Assembly (NCBI GenBank): GCA_031262885.1
Contig: JAISGV010000003.1
Span: 1 to 64,000 of the forward strand
Direction of reading: 5' to 3'
Length of the DNA: 64,000 nt
From: Endomicrobium sp.
GTDB lineage: Bacteria > Elusimicrobiota > Endomicrobiia > Endomicrobiales > Endomicrobiaceae
Shown in pieces: positions 38,040 to 48,484 of this stretch. A program made the position numbers and the translations under genes. Position 1 is the stretch's first letter. Each line of letters begins with the position of its first letter. The notes under the pieces were generated by a model. That model saw nothing but the letters and a program-made list of their open reading frames with translations. It was not told the origin of the DNA and searched no databases.

Positions 38040-39515
38040 ATGAATAAAAAAGTACTTATTAAAGAAAATATTAAACAAATAATTAATAATAGAAAACAGA
38101 AAATTAAAAAATTAAAAGATATAAATATTAACCCATATCCAGCAAAATATAGATTAGAAAAGAACAATGCAGATATAATTTCAGATTATATAAATCTAAA
38201 AAAAGAAACAATAATTAATAATGTAATGATTAAAGCCGCCGGAAGAATTATAAGACGGAGAAATATGGGAAAATCTATTTTTTTGGATATAAAAGATGCG
38301 TATGCTGAAATTCAAATATATATTAATGTAAACATAATTGGAAAAGAACAATATAAATTATTTAAAAATATGATTGATATATCTGATATTATAGGAATAG
38401 AAGGGACTCCTTTTAAAACTAAAACAAATGAACTAAGTATAATGGTAAAAAAATGGCGTATTTTATCAAAAGCAGTTAAACCATTACCTGAAAAATGGCA
38501 TGGACTTAAAGATATAGAAGTAAGATATAGACAAAGATATTTGGATTTTATTGTAAATGGAAATGTAAAAAAAAATTTTTTAAAAAGAAGTAAAATCATT
38601 TCTGCTATAAGAAATAAATTAGAAAATCTTGGCTTTATTGAAGTAGAAACGCCAATTTTACAATATATTCCTGGCGGAGCAACAGCTAAACCTTTTATTA
38701 CTCATCATAATTCATTAAATATGGATTTATATTTAAGAATTTCACCTGAACTTTTTTTAAAACGTATTATAATAGGTAATGTAGATAAAATTTTTGAAAT
38801 AGGCAAAAATTTTAGAAATGAAGGTATAGATAGAAATCACAATCCAGAATTTACAATGTTAGAACTTTATCAAGCATATACTGATTATAATGATATGATG
38901 ATTATCGCAGAAGAATTGATAAATATAGCAGCAAAAGTAGTGAACCCTAATGCTAAATTAATATTTAAAAAAGAAAAGTTATTTGATTTAATAGAAAAAT
39001 ATACTAATTTAAATTTAATATCTTTTTTAGAAAGTGATAGAATGATAGATGTAGTTAAAAATTTAAACTTAACACTTCCAAAAAATGCAACAAATAAAAA
39101 AATTTTAAATCAAATTTTTGATGAGAAAGTAGTTCCTAATTTAAAAAGTCCTACTTTTGTAATTGATTATCCGGCTATTTATTCACCATTAGCAAAAACT
39201 AAGCATGATAATCCTAAAATAGCTGAAAGATTTGAAATATATATAAATAATATGGAAATAGGAAATGCATATTCTGAATTAAATGATCCTTATTTACAAA
39301 AAAATAAATTTATACAACAACGTAAAGAAAAATATGTACAAAAAGACAATATTTCTTATGATAAAGATTATATTTCTGCACTTGAATATGGATTACCTCC
39401 AACAGGAGGGTTAGGAATTGGTATAGATAGGCTTATTATGGTTTTGACTGGAGCTAAATCTATAAGGGATGTTATAATATTTCCAACAATGAAATTAAAT
39501 GATAGAAAATTATAA
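38040..39515 (+). CDS. lysS: Lysyl-tRNA synthetase, class II
   Basis: A 491-residue class II LysRS. An OB-fold anticodon domain (about 60-165, with AAGRIIRRRNMGKSIFLDI) is followed by the catalytic domain: motif 1 near FIEVETPIL, motif 2 FRNEGIDRNHNPEFTMLE (about 260) and motif 3 GLGIGIDRLIM (about 458). It charges tRNA-Lys such as the one at 25093. GGAGA lies 14 bases before the ATG. Confidence 0.98.
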   Translation: MNKKVLIKENIKQIINNRKQKIKKLKDININPYPAKYRLEKNNADIISDYINLKKETIINNVMIKAAGRIIRRRNMGKSIFLDIKDAYAEIQIYINVNIIGKEQYKLFKNMIDISDIIGIEGTPFKTKTNELSIMVKKWRILSKAVKPLPEKWHGLKDIEVRYRQRYLDFIVNGNVKKNFLKRSKIISAIRNKLENLGFIEVETPILQYIPGGATAKPFITHHNSLNMDLYLRISPELFLKRIIIGNVDKIFEIGKNFRNEGIDRNHNPEFTMLELYQAYTDYNDMMIIAEELINIAAKVVNPNAKLIFKKEKLFDLIEKYTNLNLISFLESDRMIDVVKNLNLTLPKNATNKKILNQIFDEKVVPNLKSPTFVIDYPAIYSPLAKTKHDNPKIAERFEIYINNMEIGNAYSELNDPYLQKNKFIQQRKEKYVQKDNISYDKDYISALEYGLPPTGGLGIGIDRLIMVLTGAKSIRDVIIFPTMKLNDRKL

Positions 39516-39548
39516 TCATAAAAAAATAGCAAATGGAGATATAAAAAT

Positions 39549-40421
39549 ATGATGGTATATATAGACGGTAAATTCTTTGATAAAAAAGAAGCAAAAATAT
39601 CTATTTTTGATTATGGTTTGTTATATGGTTACGGAATTTTTGAAGATATCAGAGCTTATAATGGTAGAATTTTTAGGTTGAAAGAACATTTAGAAAAATT
39701 ATGGTCTTCAGCTAAGACTATTAACTTGGTTATTGATCTTAAACAAAAAGATATAGAAAGTGCGATTTTAAAAACTTTAAAAGTAAATCAGTTATTAAAT
39801 GGTTATATAAAAGTATTAATAACAAAAGTAAATAGTAATCTTAACTCAACTATAAGAGAAAACAAAACATCTTTAATAATAATGGCTGATAATGATAGTA
39901 GTTTTTACATAAGAAAATTATGTAGTACTGGTATTAAAGTTAGTACTTCTCATATTCATACTATTAACAATAGTTCTTTTCTTACTAATATAAAATCATT
40001 AAATTATCTAAATCATTTTTTATCTGAATTAGATGCCATAAAAGGAGGGTTTGATACTGCTGTAATTTTAAATTCTAATGGGACCGTAACAGGGTGTAGT
40101 TTTAGTAATTTGTTTATAGTAAAAAATGGGATCATTAGTACTCCATCGTTGTCAGAAGGAGTTTTATTAGGAATAACTAGGGATACCGTTATAGAATTAG
40201 CTAGAAATAAATTAAGTATAATTGTAAAAGAAAATCCTATAACTATGTATAGTATTTATAATGCAGATGAATGTTTTTTGACAAGTACAATAAACGAAAT
40301 AATACCAATAATTTCAATAGACACAAGAATAATTTCTAATGGTAAACCTGGATTTGTAACCTTAAAACTTATAAAAGAATTTAAAAACTTAGTTATGGCA
40401 ACAGGCATTCCAATAAAATAG
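39549..40421 (+). CDS. Class IV PLP aminotransferase (branched-chain type, IlvE-like)
   Basis: A 290-residue fold-type IV PLP enzyme. Seen are SIFDYGLLYGYGIFEDIRAY (split here across residues about 18-37), the PLP-lysine region NIKSLNYLNHFLSELDA (about 153), and the E..SNLFIV and LLGITRD blocks. The best match is branched-chain amino acid aminotransferase, but D-alanine aminotransferase and aminodeoxychorismate lyase share these motifs. No leucine or valine genes are nearby to decide. GGAGA precedes the ATG. Confidence 0.85.
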   Translation: MMVYIDGKFFDKKEAKISIFDYGLLYGYGIFEDIRAYNGRIFRLKEHLEKLWSSAKTINLVIDLKQKDIESAILKTLKVNQLLNGYIKVLITKVNSNLNSTIRENKTSLIIMADNDSSFYIRKLCSTGIKVSTSHIHTINNSSFLTNIKSLNYLNHFLSELDAIKGGFDTAVILNSNGTVTGCSFSNLFIVKNGIISTPSLSEGVLLGITRDTVIELARNKLSIIVKENPITMYSIYNADECFLTSTINEIIPIISIDTRIISNGKPGFVTLKLIKEFKNLVMATGIPIK

Positions 40422-40466
40422 ATTCCAATTGAATAAACAATAATTCATTAAATTAAAAATTAAAAG

Positions 40467-40495
40467 TTGTAATAATTAATTGTATATTGTATATT
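40467..40495 (+). promoter_or_regulatory. Possible promoter of the ATP synthase operon
   Basis: TTGTAA (40467-40472) and TATATT (40490-40495) are separated by 17 bases, 92 bases before the atpB ATG and downstream of the preceding aminotransferase gene. Match to the sigma-70 consensus is partial, and the whole spacer (40422-40587) is AT-rich, so chance matches are likely. It is the only good candidate in this gap. Confidence 0.35.
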
Positions 40496-40587
40496 ATTAA
40501 ATCCTATAAGGGATTATAAATTTATGATTATAAATCCAAAAGAAATAATCATTCAGGATTGTTGTGCCATAGCAAAAGTTGTAAAAC

Positions 40588-41325
40588 ATGATAAATATTG
40601 ATAAATTATTTAAAATAGGCAATTTTTATATAACAAATACAATATCATCTACAATAATAGTTGATATTATTATCATAATATTTATAATAATAATTAATAT
40701 TAAAAAAAATATAATACCAAATAAAATCCAAGTTTTTATGGAATGTGTAATATTATATTTTGAAGAAATATTTAAAAGAATAGCGGTACATTGTAATACC
40801 GAAATAACAAATTTTATATGTTCATGGAGTTTAGCTTTTTTTATATTTATAGCTGTAGCTAATCTTACCGGACAAGTTCCAGGGTTTCACTTTATAAAAA
40901 TATCCGTACTAAATAATAATACGATTACAACAATACCTTTATTTAGAATTTCTACAAGTGATATAAATCTTACTCTAGCTTTAGCATTTATTTCTATATT
41001 TTTGAGTCATTTTTTTTGCATAAAATGTAAAGGAATTAAAACATACTGTACAAAATTTATAACATTAAAAGCATTCCCAATATTCCTATTTGTTGGAGTT
41101 ATAGAATTTATAAGTGAAATAGTTAAAATAATTTCTTTATCATTTCGTTTGTTTGGAAATATTTTGGCAGGAGAATTAGTAATTAAAAAAATTTATAATT
41201 TATTTGCTTTTTGTGTCCCAGTTCCTTTTATTATATTTGAAATTATAGTTTCTTTGGTACAAGCATATGTCTTTGCTGTTCTTACTATGGTATTTATGAA
41301 TATAATGTTAAATGAATTATATTAA
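40588..41325 (+). CDS. atpB: ATP synthase subunit a
   Basis: A 245-residue membrane subunit forming the proton half-channels of F0. About five to six spans are visible. The essential Arg is in SFRLFGNILAGELV (about residue 187-200), and the C-terminal helix contains EIIVSLVQAYVFAVLTM, a strong subunit-a signature. It is the first gene of a complete atpBEFHAGDC operon. No atpI precedes it; a 25-codon frame (40524-40601) overlaps its start but is not recognisable. Confidence 0.96.
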   Translation: MINIDKLFKIGNFYITNTISSTIIVDIIIIIFIIIINIKKNIIPNKIQVFMECVILYFEEIFKRIAVHCNTEITNFICSWSLAFFIFIAVANLTGQVPGFHFIKISVLNNNTITTIPLFRISTSDINLTLALAFISIFLSHFFCIKCKGIKTYCTKFITLKAFPIFLFVGVIEFISEIVKIISLSFRLFGNILAGELVIKKIYNLFAFCVPVPFIIFEIIVSLVQAYVFAVLTMVFMNIMLNELY

Positions 41326-41341
41326 AAAAGGAGAACAAAAT

Positions 41342-41545
41342 ATGAATCTTTCACTTTCAGGTGGTATTATAGTAGCAATAGGTGGTATAGCTCCAGCTAT
41401 ATCAATAGGAGTAATTGGTTTAAAAGCTGTAGAAGCTACAGGTAGGAATCCTGAAGCTTCTGGTAAAATAATGATAAATATGTTAATGGCAATGGCTTTT
41501 GCTGAAGCTATTGCTATTTATTCTCTTATTGCAACTATATTTTAA
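41342..41545 (+). CDS. atpE: ATP synthase subunit c
   Basis: A 67-residue two-helix c-ring subunit. The polar loop is GRNPEAS (residues 34-40) and the ion-binding carboxylate is Glu55 in AFAEAIAIYSL. The Glu-Ser-Thr and Gln signature of sodium-type rings is not present, so proton coupling is the better guess. The frame extends upstream to 41312 inside atpB, but AAAGGAGA just before ATG 41342 fixes the start. The N-terminus is short compared with E. coli (79). Confidence 0.96.
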   Translation: MNLSLSGGIIVAIGGIAPAISIGVIGLKAVEATGRNPEASGKIMINMLMAMAFAEAIAIYSLIATIF

Positions 41546-41570
41546 GCAATATAATTTGGGATATAAATAA

Positions 41571-42080
41571 ATGGAAACAGTGTATAGATTTGGATTAGAG
41601 ACTAAATTATTTATTTTTCAGATAATAAATTTTTTTATTATATCAATGATTATTAGAAAATTTTTATATTCGTCTCTAAAAAAAACGTTAGATGAAAGAC
41701 AAAGAAAAATACAACAATCAATTGACAAAATTAACAATGCTAATTCTATCCTTAAAAATGCATTTATAGAGAAAGAAAAAATTTTGGCAGATGCTAGAGA
41801 AACTGCTAATAAAATTATTGATAATGCAAAATTTTCTATAATAGAAACTGAGAATAAAATGATGTTAGATTTAAATAATAAAGCATTAATAATAATAAAT
41901 AATGCAAAAGAAATGGCTAAAAAAGAATTTGAAACATCAAACAAAAAAATAATTAAAATGGCATTAATTATGTCAAAAGACATTTTATCTCGTGTTCTAT
42001 GTGATTTTTTTAATGAAAGTGATAAAAATAAACTTATGGCATATGCTATTAATAAAATAAATGAAAGAATCACAAATTAA
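41571..42080 (+). CDS. atpF: ATP synthase subunit b
   Basis: A 169-residue peripheral-stalk subunit. One N-terminal membrane helix (about residues 12-28) is followed by a long charged coiled coil (about 38-150) that includes the typical LDERQRKIQQSID segment, then a C-terminal end contacting delta and alpha. It overlaps atpH by 20 bases. Length is normal. Confidence 0.93.
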   Translation: METVYRFGLETKLFIFQIINFFIISMIIRKFLYSSLKKTLDERQRKIQQSIDKINNANSILKNAFIEKEKILADARETANKIIDNAKFSIIETENKMMLDLNNKALIIINNAKEMAKKEFETSNKKIIKMALIMSKDILSRVLCDFFNESDKNKLMAYAINKINERITN

Positions 42081-42408
42081 AACATTAGCAGAATCAATTA
42101 TAAAATATAATGGTTTATCTAGAAATAATTTTAATTGGATATTAAATAATTTTAAAATATACGAAATTAAAAAATTACTTAATTTTTTAAAATTTAAATT
42201 TAGATATAATAATGTAATTATAAATTTTGAAGGCAATATAAGTGATAAAAATAGAAAAATGTTAATAAATTTATTCAAACCTGGAGAAAGAATAATTTTT
42301 AAACGTAATAAAAAAATTATTGGAGGGATTCTTTTAGAATACAAAGATTTTATTTTTGATTATACTGTTTATGGAAAATTTAATATAATTTTAAATTCTT
42401 TAATGTGA
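42061..42408 (+). CDS. atpH: ATP synthase subunit delta, short form
   Basis: A 115-residue protein in the delta position of the operon; the family is usually 170-185 residues. The C-terminal stretch KKIIGGILLEYKDFIFDYTV (about 82-101) matches the delta signature ending in a G...DxSv strand. The N-terminal six-helix domain that binds the alpha N-termini is mostly lacking; no lost piece is found in other frames because atpF ends inside it. Either a reduced remnant or a lineage-specific short delta. Confidence 0.8.
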   Translation: MKESQIKTLAESIIKYNGLSRNNFNWILNNFKIYEIKKLLNFLKFKFRYNNVIINFEGNISDKNRKMLINLFKPGERIIFKRNKKIIGGILLEYKDFIFDYTVYGKFNIILNSLM

Positions 42409-42422
42409 AAAAAATAAATTTT

Positions 42423-43955
42423 ATGAACCCAGACGAAATAATACAAGAAATAGAAAAAAAATTATGGACTATCAATACAAAATCTAAGCTGACAAATTTT
42501 GGAATTGTTGAAAGTGTAACTGATGAGATTGTAACAGTTTCCGGACTTTCTAATGTCGGATATTATGAAAAAGTAGAATTTGATAATGGTTCAATTGGTT
42601 TTGTCTTAGATATTAGTGAAGATCGTGTTTTAATAATTTTATTAAATACTATTAAAAATATTAATTGCGGAACGAAGGTGTTTTCAACTGGAAAAGTTTT
42701 AGATATAACAATCTCCAATGAGATAATAGGAAGAGTAGTTGATGCATTATTACAACCTATAGATGGAAAACCTTTAGTACATGAAATATCTTCTACAAAA
42801 CACTATCCTATTGAAAGATATGCTCCAGGAATTACTCAAAGAGGAACAGTTAATACACCTTTAAAAACAGGAATTAAAGCAATAGACATATTAATCCCAA
42901 TAGGTAGAGGACAAAGAGAGCTTTTAATAGGAGATAGAGGAACAGGCAAGACTTCTATTGCAATAGACACAATAATAAATCAAAAAAAAATAGATATGGG
43001 CCTTAAAAAAGTTATATGTATATATTGTTCAATAGGACAGAAAAAATCAAATTTAGCATCTATAGTTGCACAATTAAAAAAATTTCAGGCCATGGAATAT
43101 ACAATTGTTGTGGCAGCAACAGCTTCTGATCCTGTTGCAATGCAATACATTTCTCCATTAGTTGCATGTTCTATTGGAGAATATTTTATGGATAAAGGTG
43201 AGGATGTATTAATTATTTATGATGATTTAATAAAACATGCTTGGTCATATAGACAAATTTCTCTTTTAATTAAAAGACCAGCAGGTAGAGAAGCTTATCC
43301 TGGAGATATTTTTTATTTACATTCCAGATTATTAGAAAGAGCTGCCAAAATGTCAGACAAGAACGGAGGCGGAAGTATTACTGCACTTCCTATAGTAGAA
43401 ACTCAAGAAAATGATTTATCTGCATATATACCAACAAATATTATTTCAATTACTGATGGACAGATTTATCTGGAATATGATTTATTTAATTTAGGAATAC
43501 GTCCTGCGATTAATGTAGGGTTATCTGTTTCTAGAGTAGGAGGAAAAGCTCAAACTAAATTTATGAAAGAATTAGCAGGGTCTATAAGACTAGAACTTTC
43601 AAGATTTAGAGAATTACAATCTTTTATTCAATTTGATAATGAATTAGAAAAGATTAGTCTGCAAAAAATTGAAAGAGGGAAAAGAATTACAGAAATATTA
43701 AAACAATCCCAATATGATACTTATTCAGAAGCTTTAGAATTATTATTAGTATTTTCTATAACTAACGGTTTATTTGATAATGTCTCTATTGCTGATGTTA
43801 TAATAATTGAACAAAAACTAGTAAATTTTATAAAAACAAAATATCCCAAAAATTTAAATGAACTATTAATGAGTAATAAAACAAACTATAATACTTTAAA
43901 ATCAGAATTAGAAAAAGAACTAAAAGATTTTAAAGCAACTTTAAATACAAAATGA
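42423..43955 (+). CDS. atpA: ATP synthase subunit alpha
   Basis: A 510-residue non-catalytic F1 subunit. Walker A GDRGTGKT is at about residue 170, as in E. coli, with Q-to-G change at its fourth position. YAPGITQRGTVNTPLKTGI and the arginine finger block SVSRVGGKAQTKFMK are intact. An in-frame GTG at 42405, overlapping the atpH stop, is a possible coupled start; ATG 42423 gives the family start and is preferred. It overlaps atpG by four bases. Confidence 0.97.
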   Translation: MNPDEIIQEIEKKLWTINTKSKLTNFGIVESVTDEIVTVSGLSNVGYYEKVEFDNGSIGFVLDISEDRVLIILLNTIKNINCGTKVFSTGKVLDITISNEIIGRVVDALLQPIDGKPLVHEISSTKHYPIERYAPGITQRGTVNTPLKTGIKAIDILIPIGRGQRELLIGDRGTGKTSIAIDTIINQKKIDMGLKKVICIYCSIGQKKSNLASIVAQLKKFQAMEYTIVVAATASDPVAMQYISPLVACSIGEYFMDKGEDVLIIYDDLIKHAWSYRQISLLIKRPAGREAYPGDIFYLHSRLLERAAKMSDKNGGGSITALPIVETQENDLSAYIPTNIISITDGQIYLEYDLFNLGIRPAINVGLSVSRVGGKAQTKFMKELAGSIRLELSRFRELQSFIQFDNELEKISLQKIERGKRITEILKQSQYDTYSEALELLLVFSITNGLFDNVSIADVIIIEQKLVNFIKTKYPKNLNELLMSNKTNYNTLKSELEKELKDFKATLNTK

Positions 43956-44758
43956 AAAATTTAAACGAATTAAAAAATAAAATAGAAATGCTTAATAACG
44001 TTGCTAAACTATCTAAAGCAACAGAAATGATAGCAATGACAAGGATCCTAAAAATTAAAAAAATAGTAAAAAATTTCTTATTTTATAAAGATAAAATTCG
44101 TTATATTTTACAAAAAAATAATTATATTAATTGTTGTAAATATACGCCAAATAAAATTCATAGAAAACTAGTCTATATTATACTTCCAGATACTGGATTT
44201 TGTGGCAATATTGTTATAAATATGCTTAAAAAAATAGATTTATATCTAAATGAGCAAGATTATGTTATACTTTTTGGAAAAAAATGTTCAAAGGAAATTA
44301 AAATGAAATACAATGTTATTTCATCTTTAAAATTTGGTAAAACTTTACCTAAATATAATTGCGTATATCCTATGGTTAAAGTAGCTAAAATGTTTTTTTT
44401 CATGAAAAAAATTTCAAAAGTAACATTAATATATACTAAATTTTCAAATATTACAATTCAAAAAGCATATATAGAAGAAATTCTACCAATAAAGAATAAT
44501 AAAACCAACAAATACTTTTTACAACAAAAAGAAACATTAGATGATCTAATTCAATATTATTTGGAAATAGAAATGTATAATTCTTTAATAAATGCTTATA
44601 TTTCAGAACAAGCTGCGAGGGCAATATCAATGTATAATACTAAAACTCACGCATTAGAAGTTTCAAAAAAGCTTTATAAGATTTATAATAAATCTAGACA
44701 AGAAAAAATAACAGATGAAATTTTAGATTTTACTAATTGGAAACTAAATAACAACTAG
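43952..44758 (+). CDS. atpG: ATP synthase subunit gamma
   Basis: A 268-residue rotor subunit. N-terminal helix MKNLNELKNKIEMLNNVAKL and KATEMIAMTR are typical, GFCGNIVINM follows, and the C-terminal helix has EQAARAISMYNTKTHA (about 215-230). It is somewhat shorter than E. coli gamma (287), with losses in the central Rossmann-like domain. It starts inside the atpA end (ATGA) and is followed by atpD after 14 bases. Confidence 0.95.
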   Translation: MKNLNELKNKIEMLNNVAKLSKATEMIAMTRILKIKKIVKNFLFYKDKIRYILQKNNYINCCKYTPNKIHRKLVYIILPDTGFCGNIVINMLKKIDLYLNEQDYVILFGKKCSKEIKMKYNVISSLKFGKTLPKYNCVYPMVKVAKMFFFMKKISKVTLIYTKFSNITIQKAYIEEILPIKNNKTNKYFLQQKETLDDLIQYYLEIEMYNSLINAYISEQAARAISMYNTKTHALEVSKKLYKIYNKSRQEKITDEILDFTNWKLNNN

Positions 44759-44769
44759 AAAGGACATAA

Positions 44770-46537
<1,768 letters not shown>

Positions 46538-46555
46538 AATATAGGATGTATAAAA

Positions 46556-47281
46556 ATGTCAGGGCATAGTAAATGGTCTGGAATTAAACATAAAAAAACA
46601 TTAATAGATATAAAAAAAGGAAAAATTTTCACAAAAATTATAAGAGAAATTATCATTGCCACTAAAAATGGCGGACCTAAAGTTGATAATAATGCTCGTT
46701 TAAGAAATGCCATAGAGTGCGCTAAAGAAGTAAATATGCCAAGAGAAAACATAAAAAAAGCTATAGCTAGAGGTAATGGTAAACTTGATGGAAACATGCC
46801 TTATACAGAAATTATTTATGAAGGATATGGACCTGGGGGTATAGCAATAATTATTGAAATTATAACTGATAATAAAAATAGAACAATAGCTAATTTAAGA
46901 AAAATTTTTGCAAAGCATAAAGGTTCCATTGTAGAGTCTGGAGGAGTAAGTTGGTTGTTCGATAAAAAAGGGCAGTTAATTATAAGTAAAACAACGATTA
47001 ACGAGGAAAATATACTTAATATGGCTTTAGAATTTAATGCGGAAGATTGTATAAGTAATGGAAACACGTATAAAATTATAATAGAGCCTTCACAACTTGA
47101 AATTTTTAAAAACTATTTAAAAGATCAAAATTTAAACCTTATTTCTGCTAAAATAATAATGGTTCCTAAGAATAAGCTGATTATAAATGACGATAATAAT
47201 AATAAAGCTTTACAACTTTTAAATGAACTAAAGGAATATGATGATGTTAAAAACATATATACAAATCTTTTTATACAATAA
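46556..47281 (+). CDS. yebC: YebC/PmpR-family protein
   Basis: A 241-residue YebC. It has the N-terminal MSGHSKWSGIKHKK signature, GGPKVDNNARLRNAIECAK, and YEGYGPGGIAIIIE with NRT near residue 100. Family members are DNA-binding regulators or, as shown for relatives, ribosome-associated factors easing polyproline stalls. It lies just before ruvC-ruvA, a common neighbourhood (yebC-ruvC-ruvA-ruvB). Confidence 0.96.
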   Translation: MSGHSKWSGIKHKKTLIDIKKGKIFTKIIREIIIATKNGGPKVDNNARLRNAIECAKEVNMPRENIKKAIARGNGKLDGNMPYTEIIYEGYGPGGIAIIIEIITDNKNRTIANLRKIFAKHKGSIVESGGVSWLFDKKGQLIISKTTINEENILNMALEFNAEDCISNGNTYKIIIEPSQLEIFKNYLKDQNLNLISAKIIMVPKNKLIINDDNNNKALQLLNELKEYDDVKNIYTNLFIQ

Positions 47282-47299
47282 AAAAAGTTGCATAGAATT

Positions 47300-47779
47300 A
47301 TGATAATTCTTGGTATAGATCCAGGAATAGCATTAACCGGTTGGTGCATTATAAATGCTTATTCTAGAGATAAAATAGAACTATTAAATAGTGGATGTAT
47401 TAAAACATTTTCTTATATGAAAATTACTGAAAGATTGTTCATTATTTATAATGAATTACAAAAAATAATAGATACTTATAAACCAGATGTGGCTTCTTTA
47501 GAGGAAATTTTTTTTTTTAAAAAATCTAAAACAATAGCATTTATAAGTCAAGCAAGAGGAGCTATCATATTGACAATAGCAATAAATAATATTTTATTGT
47601 TTGAATATAACCCTAAATTAGTAAAAATAGCATTAACTGGAAATGGTAAGGCTTGTAAATTACAAATGCAACAAATGGTTAAATTTATATTTAAACTTAA
47701 GACAATTCCTAAGCCTGATGATATAGCAGATGCAATTGCGATAGCTATATGTCATATTAATAGCATACGATGGAATTAG
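47300..47779 (+). CDS. ruvC: Holliday junction resolvase RuvC
   Basis: A 159-residue RuvC that cuts four-way junctions. Acidic catalytic residues are visible: Asp in LGIDPGIALTGW (about residue 6), Glu in ASLEEIFFFKKSKT (about 66), and the DDIADAIAIAI block near 142. A TTG at 47288 is in frame but ATG 47300 gives the normal MIILGIDPG start. It lies 18 bases after yebC and is followed by ruvA. Confidence 0.95.
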   Translation: MIILGIDPGIALTGWCIINAYSRDKIELLNSGCIKTFSYMKITERLFIIYNELQKIIDTYKPDVASLEEIFFFKKSKTIAFISQARGAIILTIAINNILLFEYNPKLVKIALTGNGKACKLQMQQMVKFIFKLKTIPKPDDIADAIAIAICHINSIRWN

Positions 47780-47803
47780 ATTTTAAGTAAAGGTAATAAT
47801 AAT

Positions 47804-48430
47804 ATGATAGATTACATATGTGGTATATTAAGTGAAAAATACCGAAATAACATTATTACTATAGATGTTTATGGTATTGGATACTCTGTATTTGCTACAC
47901 ATTATGTCTTCTCAAAACTACCAGATGTTGGAAATAAAATAAAACTATATATAGTTGAAAATATTTCAGGTATATATGGAGGTATTGTAACACTATATGG
48001 ATTTTCTTCTATTGAAGAAAGGAGTTTATATTTATTAATAAAAAAAGAAGTCCCTGGTATAGGAGCCAAAAAATCTATAGAATATATAGATAGAATTATT
48101 AATTCATTATATGAATTTAAAGATAGTATTCTTACAAAAGACTATTTATCTTTAAAGAAAATGGGATTTACTAAAAAAACTTCTGATAAACTTATATCTG
48201 CCTTAAAAGATAAATTACAAAGTGTTAGTCTTTTTAATAGAAAAAAAAATAATTTTTCAAAATATAAAAAACGAGATAGTGAAATAATTATTGAAGCAAT
48301 TAATGGCTTAATAGCTTTAGGATATAAAAAAAATAAAGCTAAAATAGCAGTTGATAATGCATATGAACATATTAGTGACAAAAATATTAATTTAGAAAAT
48401 TTATTAAAACAATCTTTATTATACATTTAA
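47804..48430 (+). CDS. ruvA: Holliday junction branch migration protein RuvA
   Basis: A 208-residue RuvA. Domain I is an OB fold (1-65, starting MIDYICGIL), domain II carries HhH motifs (LLIKKEVPGIGAKKSIEYI, about residues 75-95, and LKKMGFTKKTSDKLI), and domain III is the RuvB-binding helix bundle with EAINGLIALGYKKNKAKIAV near 165. The junction motif GVGPK-type is altered to GIGAK. The partner ruvB, normally next, is not in the window. Confidence 0.93.
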   Translation: MIDYICGILSEKYRNNIITIDVYGIGYSVFATHYVFSKLPDVGNKIKLYIVENISGIYGGIVTLYGFSSIEERSLYLLIKKEVPGIGAKKSIEYIDRIINSLYEFKDSILTKDYLSLKKMGFTKKTSDKLISALKDKLQSVSLFNRKKNNFSKYKKRDSEIIIEAINGLIALGYKKNKAKIAVDNAYEHISDKNINLENLLKQSLLYI

Positions 48431-48484
48431 TTTATAGTATTATTGTGTATAATATTTATTAAATTATAGTTGAGAGGATTTTTT

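Noticed and set aside
41342-41545. Sodium-coupled ATP synthase c ring
   Set aside because: The carboxylate is followed by Ala-Ile, not Ser-Thr, and the sodium-type Gln in helix 1 is absent.
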